From assembly GCA_008933805.1 (NCBI GenBank), contig WBUH01000009.1:120215-184214 (forward strand): DNA of 64,000 bases, read 5' to 3'. This DNA is from Bacteroidota bacterium (GTDB taxonomy: Bacteria > Bacteroidota > Bacteroidia > UBA8524). Positions 26,243 through 34,849 of the stretch are shown here, piece by piece. The translations under genes and the position numbers were made by a program. The notes under the pieces were generated by a model. It saw nothing but the letters and a program-made list of their open reading frames with translations, ran no database searches and was not told the DNA's origin. Position 1 is the stretch's first letter, and the number at the start of each line of letters is the position of its first letter.

Positions 26243-27667
26243 ATGAAGAAGTTAGCAGTTTTTGCACTGGCAGCAATGCTTAGCGGTTTTGCGGGTGCAT
26301 GGGTTTTTTCATTAACGCAAAAGAAAGATACAATCACTTTTTCTGAGGGGTTTGACAATACTGCCACCCAAGTGTCCTACAAAGGTGCTGCACTCAATCA
26401 ATCCGACTTTGTAAAAGCCAGTGAAGTAGCTACTCCGGCGGTAGTGTTTATTAAAACTACCTCAAACATGAATCAGCGTCGCAGCTTGTGGGACGATTGG
26501 TTCGGGTGGGACCCTTTCGGAAGCATGGGACCCGTATCCAGCTCAGGTTCAGGGGTAATAATTAGTAATGACGGTTACATTGTAACCAATAACCACGTGA
26601 TTGACGGGGCAGATGAAATAGAAGTGGTGTTAAACAACAACAAACGTAATTTTAAAGCCAAAGTAATCGGAGCCGACCCCAGTACCGACCTTGCCGTATT
26701 GAAGATTGAAGGCAAAAATCTACCTAAAATCAACTTCGGAAACTCTGAGAACCTTAAAACAGGAGAGTGGGTTGTGGCAGTGGGTAACCCTTTTAACCTT
26801 ACAAGTACCGTAACTGCGGGTATTGTGAGTGCAAAAGGCCGTAATATTAATATTGTAAACAATCAGTTTCCGATAGAATCGTTCATACAAACCGATGCTG
26901 CCATTAATCCCGGTAATAGCGGGGGCGCATTGGTAAACGTATCGGGTGAATTGGTAGGTATAAACACCGCCATTGTTAGTAAAACAGGCTCATACAACGG
27001 ATACGGCTTTGCAATCCCATCAAACATTGTAGCCAAAATAGTGAAGGATATGATTGATTTTGGTGATGTGCAACGCGCCTTTACGGGAATGGACGTAAGC
27101 GACATAGATGGTGATTTGTACGAAAAACTGAAACAGGACAACGGGGTGTATGTGAACGTATTGCAAACCGACGGACCTGCCGACAAAGCCGGAGTGAAAG
27201 AGGGAGATGTGATAATGAAGGTAAATGGCAAAACAGTTAACAGCAAAGCCGAGTTTGATGAGCAAATAGCCTACCATCGTCCCGGTGATAAAGTGAAGCT
27301 TATTGTTGACCGTAAAGGGACTGAAAAGGAATATTCACTAACGCTAACGAACCGTGATGGGAATACTGAAGTTACTAAAAAGGAGAGCATTACCTCTACC
27401 ATTTTAGGAGCTGATTTTGAGCCTATTTCAAAACTGGAGCGTGAGAAATACAAAGTAAAAGGCGGCTACAGGGTAAGCAGCATACGCAGCGGACGAATCC
27501 GTAATATGGGCATACCCGAAGGGTTTATCTTTGTTGCCTTAAACAAGGTAGAGTATACCGATGTTACTACTTTTATAAAAGATTTTGAACGAGTGAAAGG
27601 ACAGGTAACCATTGAGGGGATACACCCCAACGGTAGCCGAGGGTTCTATTCATTTTTCTATTATTAA
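26243..27667 (+). CDS. HtrA/DegP-family periplasmic serine protease
   Basis: A 474-residue envelope protease and quality-control factor. The N-terminal hydrophobic segment (about 4-24) is a signal peptide or membrane anchor. The trypsin-like domain has the triad H118 (VTNNHVID), D149 (STDLAVLK) and S226 (NPGNSGGAL). PDZ1 spans about 270-360 (DKAGVKEGDVIMKVNGK). A second, degenerate PDZ-like segment spans about 385-474, where the usual GLxxGD loop is replaced by RIRNMGIPEGFIFVALN. This layout is usual for Bacteroidota DegQ/DegP. It has its own promoter and ends at a bidirectional terminator. Confidence 0.95.
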   Translation: MKKLAVFALAAMLSGFAGAWVFSLTQKKDTITFSEGFDNTATQVSYKGAALNQSDFVKASEVATPAVVFIKTTSNMNQRRSLWDDWFGWDPFGSMGPVSSSGSGVIISNDGYIVTNNHVIDGADEIEVVLNNNKRNFKAKVIGADPSTDLAVLKIEGKNLPKINFGNSENLKTGEWVVAVGNPFNLTSTVTAGIVSAKGRNINIVNNQFPIESFIQTDAAINPGNSGGALVNVSGELVGINTAIVSKTGSYNGYGFAIPSNIVAKIVKDMIDFGDVQRAFTGMDVSDIDGDLYEKLKQDNGVYVNVLQTDGPADKAGVKEGDVIMKVNGKTVNSKAEFDEQIAYHRPGDKVKLIVDRKGTEKEYSLTLTNRDGNTEVTKKESITSTILGADFEPISKLEREKYKVKGGYRVSSIRSGRIRNMGIPEGFIFVALNKVEYTDVTTFIKDFERVKGQVTIEGIHPNGSRGFYSFFYY

Positions 27668-27685
27668 TGGTACTGATATAAAGAT

Positions 27686-27724
27686 AAAAGCCCTGAAGAC
27701 ACAACTCTTCAGGGCTTTTTTGTT
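27686..27724. terminator. Bidirectional terminator
   Basis: A perfect 14-bp stem (27686-27699 with 27706-27719), 6-nt loop and T run to 27722, with A residues on the other side, between the convergent HtrA and DinB genes. Confidence 0.88.
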
Positions 27725-27735
27725 TTCATAGTTTA

Positions 27736-28242
27736 TTACATCGGAGGCATTTCATCCGCACTTGGGCCATAGCTGCCGGGGATGGGTATATTCAGCAGGC
27801 GCAAAAACACTCCTAATTGTGCGCGGTGGTGAACAATTTGGCAAAAAGTCATGCGTACTACTTCATACTTGGTGTCGGTATTGTAAATTTCATCTCCATT
27901 ACGTAGTGTCCACATTTCAGTTAATAATTTTTGCTCATCCGCTTTTTCAAGCTCTGTTTTACCTTCAATAAGGCTTTTCTCAAAGTAGGCCAAAAGCTCT
28001 TCAGTGCTGCTAAGAGGCACAGGTTGGTAAGGATTAACCGCAAAATCAAGTTCGCTGGTAGTAATGGTCATTGCAACCCAAGTGGGCAATTCAGCCACGT
28101 GCGTTGCTAATTGTTGCAGCGACATACTTTTTGGGTGGGGTTTCCATGCAAACTTGTCGGCAGGAACAATTGACAGCATTTTGCGCGTTGTTTCGGCTTC
28201 GTGCTCCATCTCTTTCAGCATCAGATTAATTAATGTACTCAT
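27736..28242 (-). CDS. DinB-family protein
   Basis: A 168-residue four-helix-bundle protein of the DinB/YfiT superfamily, often metal-dependent enzymes or thiol transferases. Likely metal ligands are H48 (QQLATHVAELPTW) and the H138-H139 pair (FCQIVHHRAQLGVFLRLL), the usual three-histidine layout. The C-terminal NIPIPGSYGPSADE is typical. The ATG at 28240-28242 is used; the frame extends 11 residues upstream without support. Substrate is unknown. It is a single-gene unit facing the HtrA gene. Confidence 0.85.
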   Translation of the reverse strand: MSTLINLMLKEMEHEAETTRKMLSIVPADKFAWKPHPKSMSLQQLATHVAELPTWVAMTITTSELDFAVNPYQPVPLSSTEELLAYFEKSLIEGKTELEKADEQKLLTEMWTLRNGDEIYNTDTKYEVVRMTFCQIVHHRAQLGVFLRLLNIPIPGSYGPSADEMPPM

Positions 28243-28389
28243 AGTATTTGTATTAGTTGATGGTACAAACTTCAATACCGCAACTGACAGCCCTATGTCA
28301 ACAGTATTTTTACAGCTAAATTTTTTTAAAGAAATACCTAATTGGGCGGCATACCGTTTTATAAGTAACCAACTAACCCCTTGCTTTTA

Positions 28390-28397
28390 TAAATTTG
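28390..28397 (+). promoter_or_regulatory. -7 element abutting the start of the 28403 gene
   Basis: TAAATTTG (perfect TAnnTTTG) is followed by TAGCA and the ATG at 28403. Confidence 0.5.
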
Positions 28398-28402
28398 TAG
28401 CA

Positions 28403-29710
28403 ATGCTTAAAAAACTCGTATCACTGCTGGCAGCAATACTGCCTTTTGCGCTTCACAGTCAGGACATAGTGCAGGTAAATTTTACTGAAACAGCTTATGA
28501 TGAGCGTTATCACAAAGGCAAGTTAATAGTCCCTATATTCAGGTACACCTCGCCTGAAATTGAAGAGTACGAAAAATTTGGTGCACCCGGAAAAAAAGCC
28601 CTTGATAAATTCACATTGAAAAAACTACCCGATATGACAGGCTGTGTAGATACTGCCTATGGGTTTATTTATTACACCGGTCTGCCATCCAATACCAACA
28701 GGGGGTATATTACCCTGCTGATTGGTAATTATCGCCGCAGTTGGGATAAAATAGCCCAGTTATACGTCGACCGTAATAACAATCTTGATTTTACCGACGA
28801 CGGTCCGGCCATATCAATTCCTTATTTTACAGAATATTTAGACGTTGAGTTTGCCAATCCTGCTGCCGATGGTGCTGTGTATAAAGTGAGATTGAGCCGT
28901 TTTCCGATGGATAAGGATGCCAAATACCGTCAGTTGATGGATGAGTTTTACCAACGCAACCAAGGCAATAAGGTATTTGCAGGCATTGACTACAGCTTTA
29001 AGGAAAACCGCATGAATATGAAGGGCACTACCTACATAAACGGAACGGACACCTTTAGGATAGGCTTGTATGACGGAAACTACGACGGATTATACACCAA
29101 CGCTGAGTTTGACCGCATTTATGTGGCAAAACAAGGAGATAGTGTTTTTATAGACGATTATAGGTTTGTGTTTCAGGATGGGATGAAGGATGCTGAGTTT
29201 GAGTGGAATTTTAAAGTGTATAAGGTGACCGAACTTGATCCCGCGGGCAGGTTCATGAAGTTTTATTGGGATGAAAACGCCCAATCTAGAAAGGCACTGC
29301 GGATTGGTAAAAAAATACCCAAGTTTGAGTTTTACCTAACCGATGCTAAAACGGTTAAGAAGATTAAGAAATACCGTAAGAAGGGGTTGTATGTTTACTT
29401 TTACAGCCTTGAAAATCCCAATATAGAAGAAGATACAGCCATCTTACGCCAACTGCATAACAAATACAGTAATTGCCTGAATGTAGTTACCCTAAACTAC
29501 GGCGATTATTACAAAACCCTTAATGCCATAAAGGTGCTGGATGCAGTACCCTACACAATGGGAATCAGCAACCGCAGGCTAAACCGTATGTTTAATATTG
29601 AGCAGTTGCCCACAGGTTTCTTGTGCCGCAAACGTTTGCGACTATCACACATTGGTGTTACCCCCAAAGATGTATGGGAGCTGATGGAGAAGGGCAGTAA
29701 GAAAGACTAA
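28403..29710 (+). CDS. Secreted protein, function unknown, possible thioredoxin-like C-terminus
   Basis: A 435-residue exported protein with a signal peptide ending ALHSQ. I do not recognise a family for the first 290 residues, which are rich in strands and acidic turns (YVDRNNNLDFTDDGPAIS, FRIGLYDGNYDGLYTNAEFDRIYV), the D-x-N-x-D spacing resembling calcium-type loops. The last 130 residues (GLYVYFYSLENPNIEEDTAILRQLHNKYS, VVTLNYGD, VPYTMGI, IEQLPTGFLCRKRLRL) have the order of a thioredoxin fold, but lack a CxxC, so redox activity is unlikely. The ATG at 28403 is chosen because the longer frame has no signal and crosses the opposite gene. Its 3' end overlaps the next gene by 4 bases. Confidence 0.65.
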   Translation: MLKKLVSLLAAILPFALHSQDIVQVNFTETAYDERYHKGKLIVPIFRYTSPEIEEYEKFGAPGKKALDKFTLKKLPDMTGCVDTAYGFIYYTGLPSNTNRGYITLLIGNYRRSWDKIAQLYVDRNNNLDFTDDGPAISIPYFTEYLDVEFANPAADGAVYKVRLSRFPMDKDAKYRQLMDEFYQRNQGNKVFAGIDYSFKENRMNMKGTTYINGTDTFRIGLYDGNYDGLYTNAEFDRIYVAKQGDSVFIDDYRFVFQDGMKDAEFEWNFKVYKVTELDPAGRFMKFYWDENAQSRKALRIGKKIPKFEFYLTDAKTVKKIKKYRKKGLYVYFYSLENPNIEEDTAILRQLHNKYSNCLNVVTLNYGDYYKTLNAIKVLDAVPYTMGISNRRLNRMFNIEQLPTGFLCRKRLRLSHIGVTPKDVWELMEKGSKKD

Positions 29711-31002
29711 ATCCTATTAGCTTTCAGAAACTCGTCTGTTGTTTCGTTCAACTCGATTGATTTTTGCTGATGGTATTGTTGTTTATCGGTATTACCAACG
29801 GCAGCATAGGCCTTTGCTAAATAGAAGTGAATTAAATCAGTGCTATCGTCCATTGTTAAAGCCTGTTCCAGATTTTCAAGTGCATCGGCATATTCGTGCT
29901 TCAACAAATAATAAATGCCCAATGTCCTCCAGACGTATGAATTACTATCGTCAAAATTAAGAGAAGAAACGATATCAGAGTATCCACTAACCAAGTCGTC
30001 TGTTTGTAGCCTGCAAAAACCTCTGTTATTAAAAGGAAAAGCAGCACAATTATCACAATAAAGAGCTTGGGTAAAGTCTTTAATGGCTTCTTCAAACCTT
30101 CCAAGCATTAACTTTGCGTATCCGAGATTATTCCACGGCTCCCATTCTTCGTTTTGTATTTTTAACACTTCATCCCAAGCAACTATCAGGGCATTGTAGT
30201 CTTTTTCTGCATCTAATTTATCTATAAGCTCATACAGCTTGTTTAGGGTAATGTTTTCATTGAGTGTTGCTTTATCCAAAACAGTATCGCCAGTATTTTT
30301 TAAATACTCATAGTTCTGTTTAAAAGCAAGCTTGGTATTTTTATTAAGCAGTTTGTGTACTTTTTCAAATTCGGTATTGGTAATGTAGCATATCAGTGCG
30401 TTTATATACGCTATTGCTTGTTCGGGAAATGTTGTAATAATTGATTTTTTTCGTCCTTTTTGCAGAAAATTCCCATTCGCCAAAAACACCCCGAAACCAA
30501 AGAACAGGGCTGTTAAAACAACTAAACTGTCATCCTCATTATTAGCACCCTTCTTATGGTAGCCATCTTTAACCAATTTGAACAAGGCCAAATTATAAAC
30601 CACTACAGCAACTGTACGTTCAATCGTCTCAAAATCGTCATCAGTAATTAATAGCTTGTGCTTGGTAATTTTGCGGGGTTTACTATTTGTTTTGACGGCA
30701 CTTTTGCTATTAGGAATCATTTCATCCCACTGGGTAGTATCGTTGCAGAAGGTTAAAACCTCAATATCCTTGGGGTTTACCCCAAAAATGTCGCAGAGTT
30801 TTTTGAAGAACGGAATAAATTGCTCTTCCTTTCTCAGGTTATTGTAAGGAAACTCTTCATAATGCGGATAAATGAAGGGTGTTTTAAGAACTCTTTCAAA
30901 TCCGTAGGTCTCGCCTAACCACAATAAATTATCCTCCACCCACTTTTTATCTTCAGCTGTAATGGTAAGTTTAGGGCGTTTATTGTTAAATAGTCCGAAC
31001 AT
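29707..31002 (-). CDS. TPR-repeat protein, cytoplasmic
   Basis: A 431-residue protein without signal peptide. The N-terminal 270 residues belong to no family I recognise, with one hydrophobic stretch (LVVLTALFFGFGVFLAN). The C-terminal 160 residues contain four TPR-like units: ALIVAWDEVLKIQNEEWEPWNNLGYAKLMLGRFEEAIKDFTQAL, AFPFNNRGFCRL, YVWRTLGIYYLLKHEYADALENLEQAL and IHFYLAKAYAAVGN. The ATG at 31000-31002 (MFGLFNNKRP) is preferred to an upstream in-frame start lying in a hairpin repeat. The stop overlaps the convergent neighbour by 4 bases. Confidence 0.68.
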   Translation of the reverse strand: MFGLFNNKRPKLTITAEDKKWVEDNLLWLGETYGFERVLKTPFIYPHYEEFPYNNLRKEEQFIPFFKKLCDIFGVNPKDIEVLTFCNDTTQWDEMIPNSKSAVKTNSKPRKITKHKLLITDDDFETIERTVAVVVYNLALFKLVKDGYHKKGANNEDDSLVVLTALFFGFGVFLANGNFLQKGRKKSIITTFPEQAIAYINALICYITNTEFEKVHKLLNKNTKLAFKQNYEYLKNTGDTVLDKATLNENITLNKLYELIDKLDAEKDYNALIVAWDEVLKIQNEEWEPWNNLGYAKLMLGRFEEAIKDFTQALYCDNCAAFPFNNRGFCRLQTDDLVSGYSDIVSSLNFDDSNSYVWRTLGIYYLLKHEYADALENLEQALTMDDSTDLIHFYLAKAYAAVGNTDKQQYHQQKSIELNETTDEFLKANRI

Positions 31003-31023
31003 AGGATAGAGATATAAGTTTAC

Positions 31024-31079
31024 GTTTCCGGTTTTTAGTAAAGATTGAATAAACAATCTCAGAACTAAAAACCGGAAAC
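31024..31079. repeat. Long perfect intergenic hairpin
   Basis: Arms 31024-31039 and 31064-31079 pair perfectly over 16 bp; inside them AGATTG and CAATCT pair again. It lies between lysA and the TPR gene, both on the minus strand. The arm words (GGTTTTTAGT / ACTAAAAACC) are repeated just outside as AAACTAAAAACT. It may serve as the lysA terminator but lacks a clear T run. Confidence 0.7.
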
Positions 31080-31097
31080 TAAAAACTCGAAACTACT

Positions 31098-32330
31098 TTA
31101 TATCTCCACTTCCACCACGTTTTTCATCAAATCTTCAATGTTTTCACGTTGGCGTATCAAGTGGGCTTTTCCGTCTAATATCAGCACCTCCGCAGGACGA
31201 AAACGACTGTTGTAGTTATTACTCATGGTATAGCAATAAGCACCCGCATTGTGAAATGCAAGGATATCTCCTTCGCGCACCTCATTTAACTTGCGGTCCC
31301 AGCCAAACGTATCCGTTTCGCAAATGTAGCCCACCACACTGTATATGCGGGGCGTACCACTTGGGTTGCTAATGTTGGTAATGTGGTGGTAGGCATCGTA
31401 AAACATAGGGCGTATCAAATGGTTTTGTCCGCTATCAACCCCAACAAATACTGTACTGGTGGTTTGCTTAATCACATTTGATTTCACCAAAAAATACCCC
31501 GATTCGCTCACCATAAACTTGCCCGGTTCAAACCAAAGCTCAAGCTCACGACCGTACTCATTGCAAAATTGAGCAAAGCGTTTGGTTATCTTTTTACCAA
31601 TATCCTCAATATCAGTGGTTACGTCGCCTTCTTTATAAGCTACTTTAAACCCGCTGCCAAAATCAATAAACTCCAAATCAGGAAAATCAGCACTTGCTTC
31701 AAACAACAATTCAGCACCTTGCAAAAACACTCCCGCATCCAAAAACTCGCTGCCGGTGTGCATATGCAAGCCTTCTACTTTAATGTTGTGCAACTTTACC
31801 ACACGGGCTACGTGGCGCATTTGGTAAAAAGAGATACCGAATTTAGAATCGATATGGCCTACTGAAATTTTGGCATTTCCGCCCGCCATAATGTGCGGAT
31901 TGATACGGATGCACACAGGAACGGTGTTGCCGTATAAATTACCAAACTGTTCAAGAATAGAAATATTGTCGATATTGATACGTACGCCTTCGTCTACAGC
32001 CATTTGTATCTCTTCGATAGACACACAATTAGGCGAGTATAAAATCTCATGGGGTTCAAAACCTGCTTTTTTAGCCAGCCATACTTCCTGTATAGACACG
32101 GCATCAACGCCACAGCCTTCCTTCTTCAACAACTTCAACACATTTATGTTATTCAGGGCTTTCATGGCGTACTTTATCTTTATGTTAGTACCATCAAAAG
32201 CGTTAACAAGCCTGTGAAACTGCGAAACGATTTTCGCAGCGTCGTAAACATAAACGGGTGTATCATATTGCTCGCATACCGCCAGCAAATCTACCCCACC
32301 CAAGGTGTATCGGTTGTTTTCTAACTGCAT
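31098..32330 (-). CDS. lysA: Diaminopimelate decarboxylase
   Basis: A 410-residue PLP enzyme that decarboxylates meso-diaminopimelate to lysine. The PLP lysine is K57 (KIKYAMKALNN). Other family segments are GCGVDAVSIQEVWLAKKAGF, HIDSKFGI, EGLHMHTGSEF, FGSGF, LWFEPGKFMV and the active-site CETDTFGWDR with FHNAGAYCYTMSNNYNSRFRP. Length is normal. The ATG at 32328-32330 is chosen; a 13-residue extension runs into the promoter. A full promoter precedes it and the leader is only about 7 nt beyond the -7 element. Confidence 0.96.
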   Translation of the reverse strand: MQLENNRYTLGGVDLLAVCEQYDTPVYVYDAAKIVSQFHRLVNAFDGTNIKIKYAMKALNNINVLKLLKKEGCGVDAVSIQEVWLAKKAGFEPHEILYSPNCVSIEEIQMAVDEGVRINIDNISILEQFGNLYGNTVPVCIRINPHIMAGGNAKISVGHIDSKFGISFYQMRHVARVVKLHNIKVEGLHMHTGSEFLDAGVFLQGAELLFEASADFPDLEFIDFGSGFKVAYKEGDVTTDIEDIGKKITKRFAQFCNEYGRELELWFEPGKFMVSESGYFLVKSNVIKQTTSTVFVGVDSGQNHLIRPMFYDAYHHITNISNPSGTPRIYSVVGYICETDTFGWDRKLNEVREGDILAFHNAGAYCYTMSNNYNSRFRPAEVLILDGKAHLIRQRENIEDLMKNVVEVEI

Positions 32331-32337
32331 AAGTGCG

Positions 32338-32369
32338 CGAAGATACTTGCAGAACGGGCATAATATCAA
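32338..32369 (-). promoter_or_regulatory. lysA promoter
   Basis: On the minus strand TTG (32369-32367) and TATCTTCG (32345-32338) are 21 nt apart, matching -33/-7; the ATG lies 7 nt after the -7 element. Confidence 0.6.
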
Positions 32370-32439
32370 TGCGTGACAGGAGTTTTTTTGCTGTTGAGGG
32401 TGGTTGGGGATTAGGAATAGTAGGAGAGGTAGCTTACGG

Positions 32440-32474
32440 TTGGGAACATTACGCCCAATAAACCCCTATCTTTG
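32440..32474 (+). promoter_or_regulatory. Promoter of the PhyH-like gene
   Basis: TATCTTTG at 32467-32474 is a perfect -7 element, 5 nt before the ATG. TTG at 32440-32442 could be the -33 with a 24-nt spacer, slightly long. Confidence 0.45.
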
Positions 32475-32479
32475 TATTG

Positions 32480-33166
32480 ATGAATGCTACAAGGTTGCTT
32501 GATACACAAGGCTTTGAGGTTTTTGACAAGGTGTTTGGCGTGGAAGAGATTAGAAGCTTGCAAACCTATTTTGACCGAATAAATGCACCCGATGGCAAAA
32601 ACTTATTCGCCATCCGTAATTTGTTTGGGAATCACCCCGATTTGCTTCCTTTGGTGTTTACGGAAGGGTTTACTCGGTTTAAAAACAGCATAGCTCCCGA
32701 GTACTCATTGATAAAGGGGGTGTATTTTGATAAGCCCGAAGGGTCAAATTGGTTTGTGGCTTGGCATCAGGATATTACAATATCTGTTACAGACAAAAAC
32801 ACCACTGAAGGATTTATTAATTGGTTGCCCAAAGAATACGGATATTCAGTACAACCTCAGCTTGAATACTTAGAGAACATTGTAACATTACGCATCCATC
32901 TTGACGAAACCAATGAGAACAACGGAGCGTTGCGGGTAATACCCAATTCTCATTCAAAAGGTGTGGTTAGATTGGAAGAAGTAAACACAGAGGAAGCTAT
33001 AACTTGCAATGTAAGCAGCGGGGGAGTAATGGCTATGAAGCCCTTATTAATGCATTCATCAAGAAGAATAACAGAAGGCAGCCGAAGACGGGTGCTACAC
33101 TTAGAATTTTCTAACAAAAATTTACCCCACGGATTGCATTGGGCTGAGAATATAGATTGGCAGTGA
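32480..33166 (+). CDS. Phytanoyl-CoA dioxygenase (PhyH) family protein
   Basis: A 228-residue Fe(II)/2-oxoglutarate-dependent oxygenase of the PhyH superfamily. The iron ligands are visible: H96 and D98 (AWHQDIT) and the distal H192 (PLLMHSSRR), with R203 or R204 (GSRRRVLHLEF) placed to bind 2-oxoglutarate. HLDETNENNGALRVIPNSHSKG between them is typical. Substrate is unknown; members hydroxylate lipids, amino acids and small metabolites. The ATG at 32480 is used; a TTG one codon earlier is possible. It is divergent from lysA, with which it shares a 149-nt region carrying both promoters. Confidence 0.88.
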   Translation: MNATRLLDTQGFEVFDKVFGVEEIRSLQTYFDRINAPDGKNLFAIRNLFGNHPDLLPLVFTEGFTRFKNSIAPEYSLIKGVYFDKPEGSNWFVAWHQDITISVTDKNTTEGFINWLPKEYGYSVQPQLEYLENIVTLRIHLDETNENNGALRVIPNSHSKGVVRLEEVNTEEAITCNVSSGGVMAMKPLLMHSSRRITEGSRRRVLHLEFSNKNLPHGLHWAENIDWQ

Positions 33167-33219
33167 AAACTCCCTAACCCCCAGTTGCTAATCCCTAATC
33201 ACCAACCACCAATCACGAC

Positions 33220-33250
33220 TTTGTTTAATCCAACGGTAATAGTAATTTTG
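33220..33250 (+). promoter_or_regulatory. ruvB promoter, directly abutting a GTG start
   Basis: TTTG at 33220-33223 and TAATTTTG at 33243-33250 are separated by 19 nt, a near-ideal Bacteroidota promoter. The ruvB GTG begins at 33255, 4 nt after the -7 element. Confidence 0.65.
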
Positions 33251-33254
33251 AATT

Positions 33255-34283
33255 GTGCGAAATGAGTATCTGAACCCCGACGACGAACGTCTTTCATCTG
33301 CCGAGAAAGAGATTGAGAAGGTATTGCGACCCAAAACCTTTGACGATTTTACGGGACAGGAGAAGGTGATGGAAAACCTGAAGGTGTTTGTGCAAGCTGC
33401 CCGCCTTCGCGGTGAGGCACTTGACCATGTGCTGTTGCATGGCCCTCCGGGATTGGGTAAAACTACGCTTTCACACATTATAGCCAATGAGCTGGAGGCC
33501 GGAATTAAAGTAACATCAGGCCCAGTATTGGAGAAACCCGGCGATTTGGCAGGATTGCTTACCAACCTTGAAGAAGGGGATGTACTTTTTATTGATGAGA
33601 TACACCGCTTGAGCCCCGTTGTTGAAGAGTATCTATACTCAGCAATGGAGGATTATAAAATTGACATTATGCTGGAAAGCGGCCCTAATGCCCGCTCGGT
33701 GCAAATCAGTTTAAGTCCCTTTACGTTGATAGGAGCGACCACGCGGTCAGGATTGCTAACTTCGCCGCTGCGCGCGCGTTTTGGTATTACCGCCCGCTTG
33801 GAGTATTACGACTCAAAGTTGTTGTCGTCAATCCTTATCCGTTCGGCAGGAATATTAAATACAGCCATACAACCCGATGCGGCTTTTGAAATAGCACGCC
33901 GCAGCAGGGGAACCCCCCGTATTGCCAATGCGCTATTGCGCCGTACCCGAGATTTTGCCCAAATAAAAGGAGACGGGAAAATAACCATGGAAATTGCCCA
34001 AATGGCTTTGGCGGCGTTGAACGTTGATAGCCATGGCCTTGACGAGATGGACAACCGTATTTTGCTTACCATTATTGATAAGTTTAAGGGAGGTCCTGTT
34101 GGGCTAACTACCATTGCTACGGCCGTTTCTGAAGAGGCCGGCACGATAGAAGAAGTGTACGAACCCTTTTTGATACAAGAAGGCTACCTGCATCGCACTC
34201 CCCGTGGTCGTGAGGCTACTGAAAAAGCCTACCGCCACTTGGGTAAAATACCCTTTAGCAAAGGCGGGAACACGCTTCTTTAG
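33255..34283 (+). CDS. ruvB: Holliday junction helicase RuvB
   Basis: A 342-residue AAA+ motor that drives branch migration with RuvA. Walker A is GPPGLGKT (63-70), Walker B is LFIDEIHRL (112-119), sensor I follows as LIGATTRSG, and the C-terminal winged helix carries [37 protein letters not shown]. The start is a GTG at 33255: it gives the usual RuvB N-terminus ([23 protein letters not shown]) and an in-frame TGA lies just upstream at 33249. The promoter sits right against this GTG, so the message is probably leaderless. It is a single gene; ruvA and ruvC are not in the window. Confidence 0.96.
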   Translation: MRNEYLNPDDERLSSAEKEIEKVLRPKTFDDFTGQEKVMENLKVFVQAARLRGEALDHVLLHGPPGLGKTTLSHIIANELEAGIKVTSGPVLEKPGDLAGLLTNLEEGDVLFIDEIHRLSPVVEEYLYSAMEDYKIDIMLESGPNARSVQISLSPFTLIGATTRSGLLTSPLRARFGITARLEYYDSKLLSSILIRSAGILNTAIQPDAAFEIARRSRGTPRIANALLRRTRDFAQIKGDGKITMEIAQMALAALNVDSHGLDEMDNRILLTIIDKFKGGPVGLTTIATAVSEEAGTIEEVYEPFLIQEGYLHRTPRGREATEKAYRHLGKIPFSKGGNTLL

Positions 34284-34787
34284 TTTATTGGTTATCAGTT
34301 ATTGGTAATCCACATCTAAAAAAGGCCAGTACAAGGGGGGAAAAAAACTCACACGGCCAGCGGGTAAGCCTTCCCCCTATAAAGGGGGAACACAAGTGGG
34401 GGGCTCACCCACCGCACCCCTTCGACAGGCTCAGGGAACTGCCACACACGAATGTCTATCGTCATTGCGCGGAAGCCGTCTTCGGCTGACAAAGCAATCC
34501 GTTTGCACACCTCCCTTAGTCCCTCCTTACCAGCCCACAAGCCATGCCGAAGGAGGGAAACCACCGCACTGGCTGCGGGTAAGCCTTCCTCCTATAAAGG
34601 GGGAATACAAGGGGGTGTCTCACCCACCGCACCCTTCGACAGGCTCAGGATGGGCAACCGCACTTGCCACTGTCCTGCTGACGAAGGAAGCATCTTATCC
34701 CGCCTTGTTAACACAGTTGTATAAGGTTCTTCGCAACGCTCAGAAAGTCAGGGTGGGAAAGTATTCTTTAAATTTTCTAAAAACTCA
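34284..34787. repeat. Repeat-rich intergenic region between ruvB and pbpC
   Basis: No gene is supported here. A unit of about 75 bp occurs twice in direct orientation, 34360-34435 and 34575-34649. Each has a GGGTAAGCCTTCC start, a palindrome around TATAAA, a CTCACCCACCGCACC segment and the word CCTTCGACAGGCTCAGG. Between them are an ATTGCGCGGAAGCCG hairpin element (34459-34500) and a CCCTCCTT/AAGGAGGG stem (34521-34528 with 34550-34557). These resemble dispersed REP-type sequences. Confidence 0.75.
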
Positions 34788-34819
34788 TTGCATAAAACCA
34801 AAACTAAAAACTAAGTTTG
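34788..34819 (+). promoter_or_regulatory. pbpC promoter
   Basis: TTG at 34788-34790 and TAAGTTTG at 34812-34819 with a 21-nt spacer; the ATG is 30 nt after the -7 element. Confidence 0.6.
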
Positions 34820-34849
34820 GCTTTGTAGTCGTTATTAGTGCAACCAGCC

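Noticed and set aside
28064..28402. Longer 548-residue version of the 28403 gene
   Set aside because: The extra N-terminus is antisense to the DinB gene, lacks a signal peptide and is upstream of a strong -7 element.
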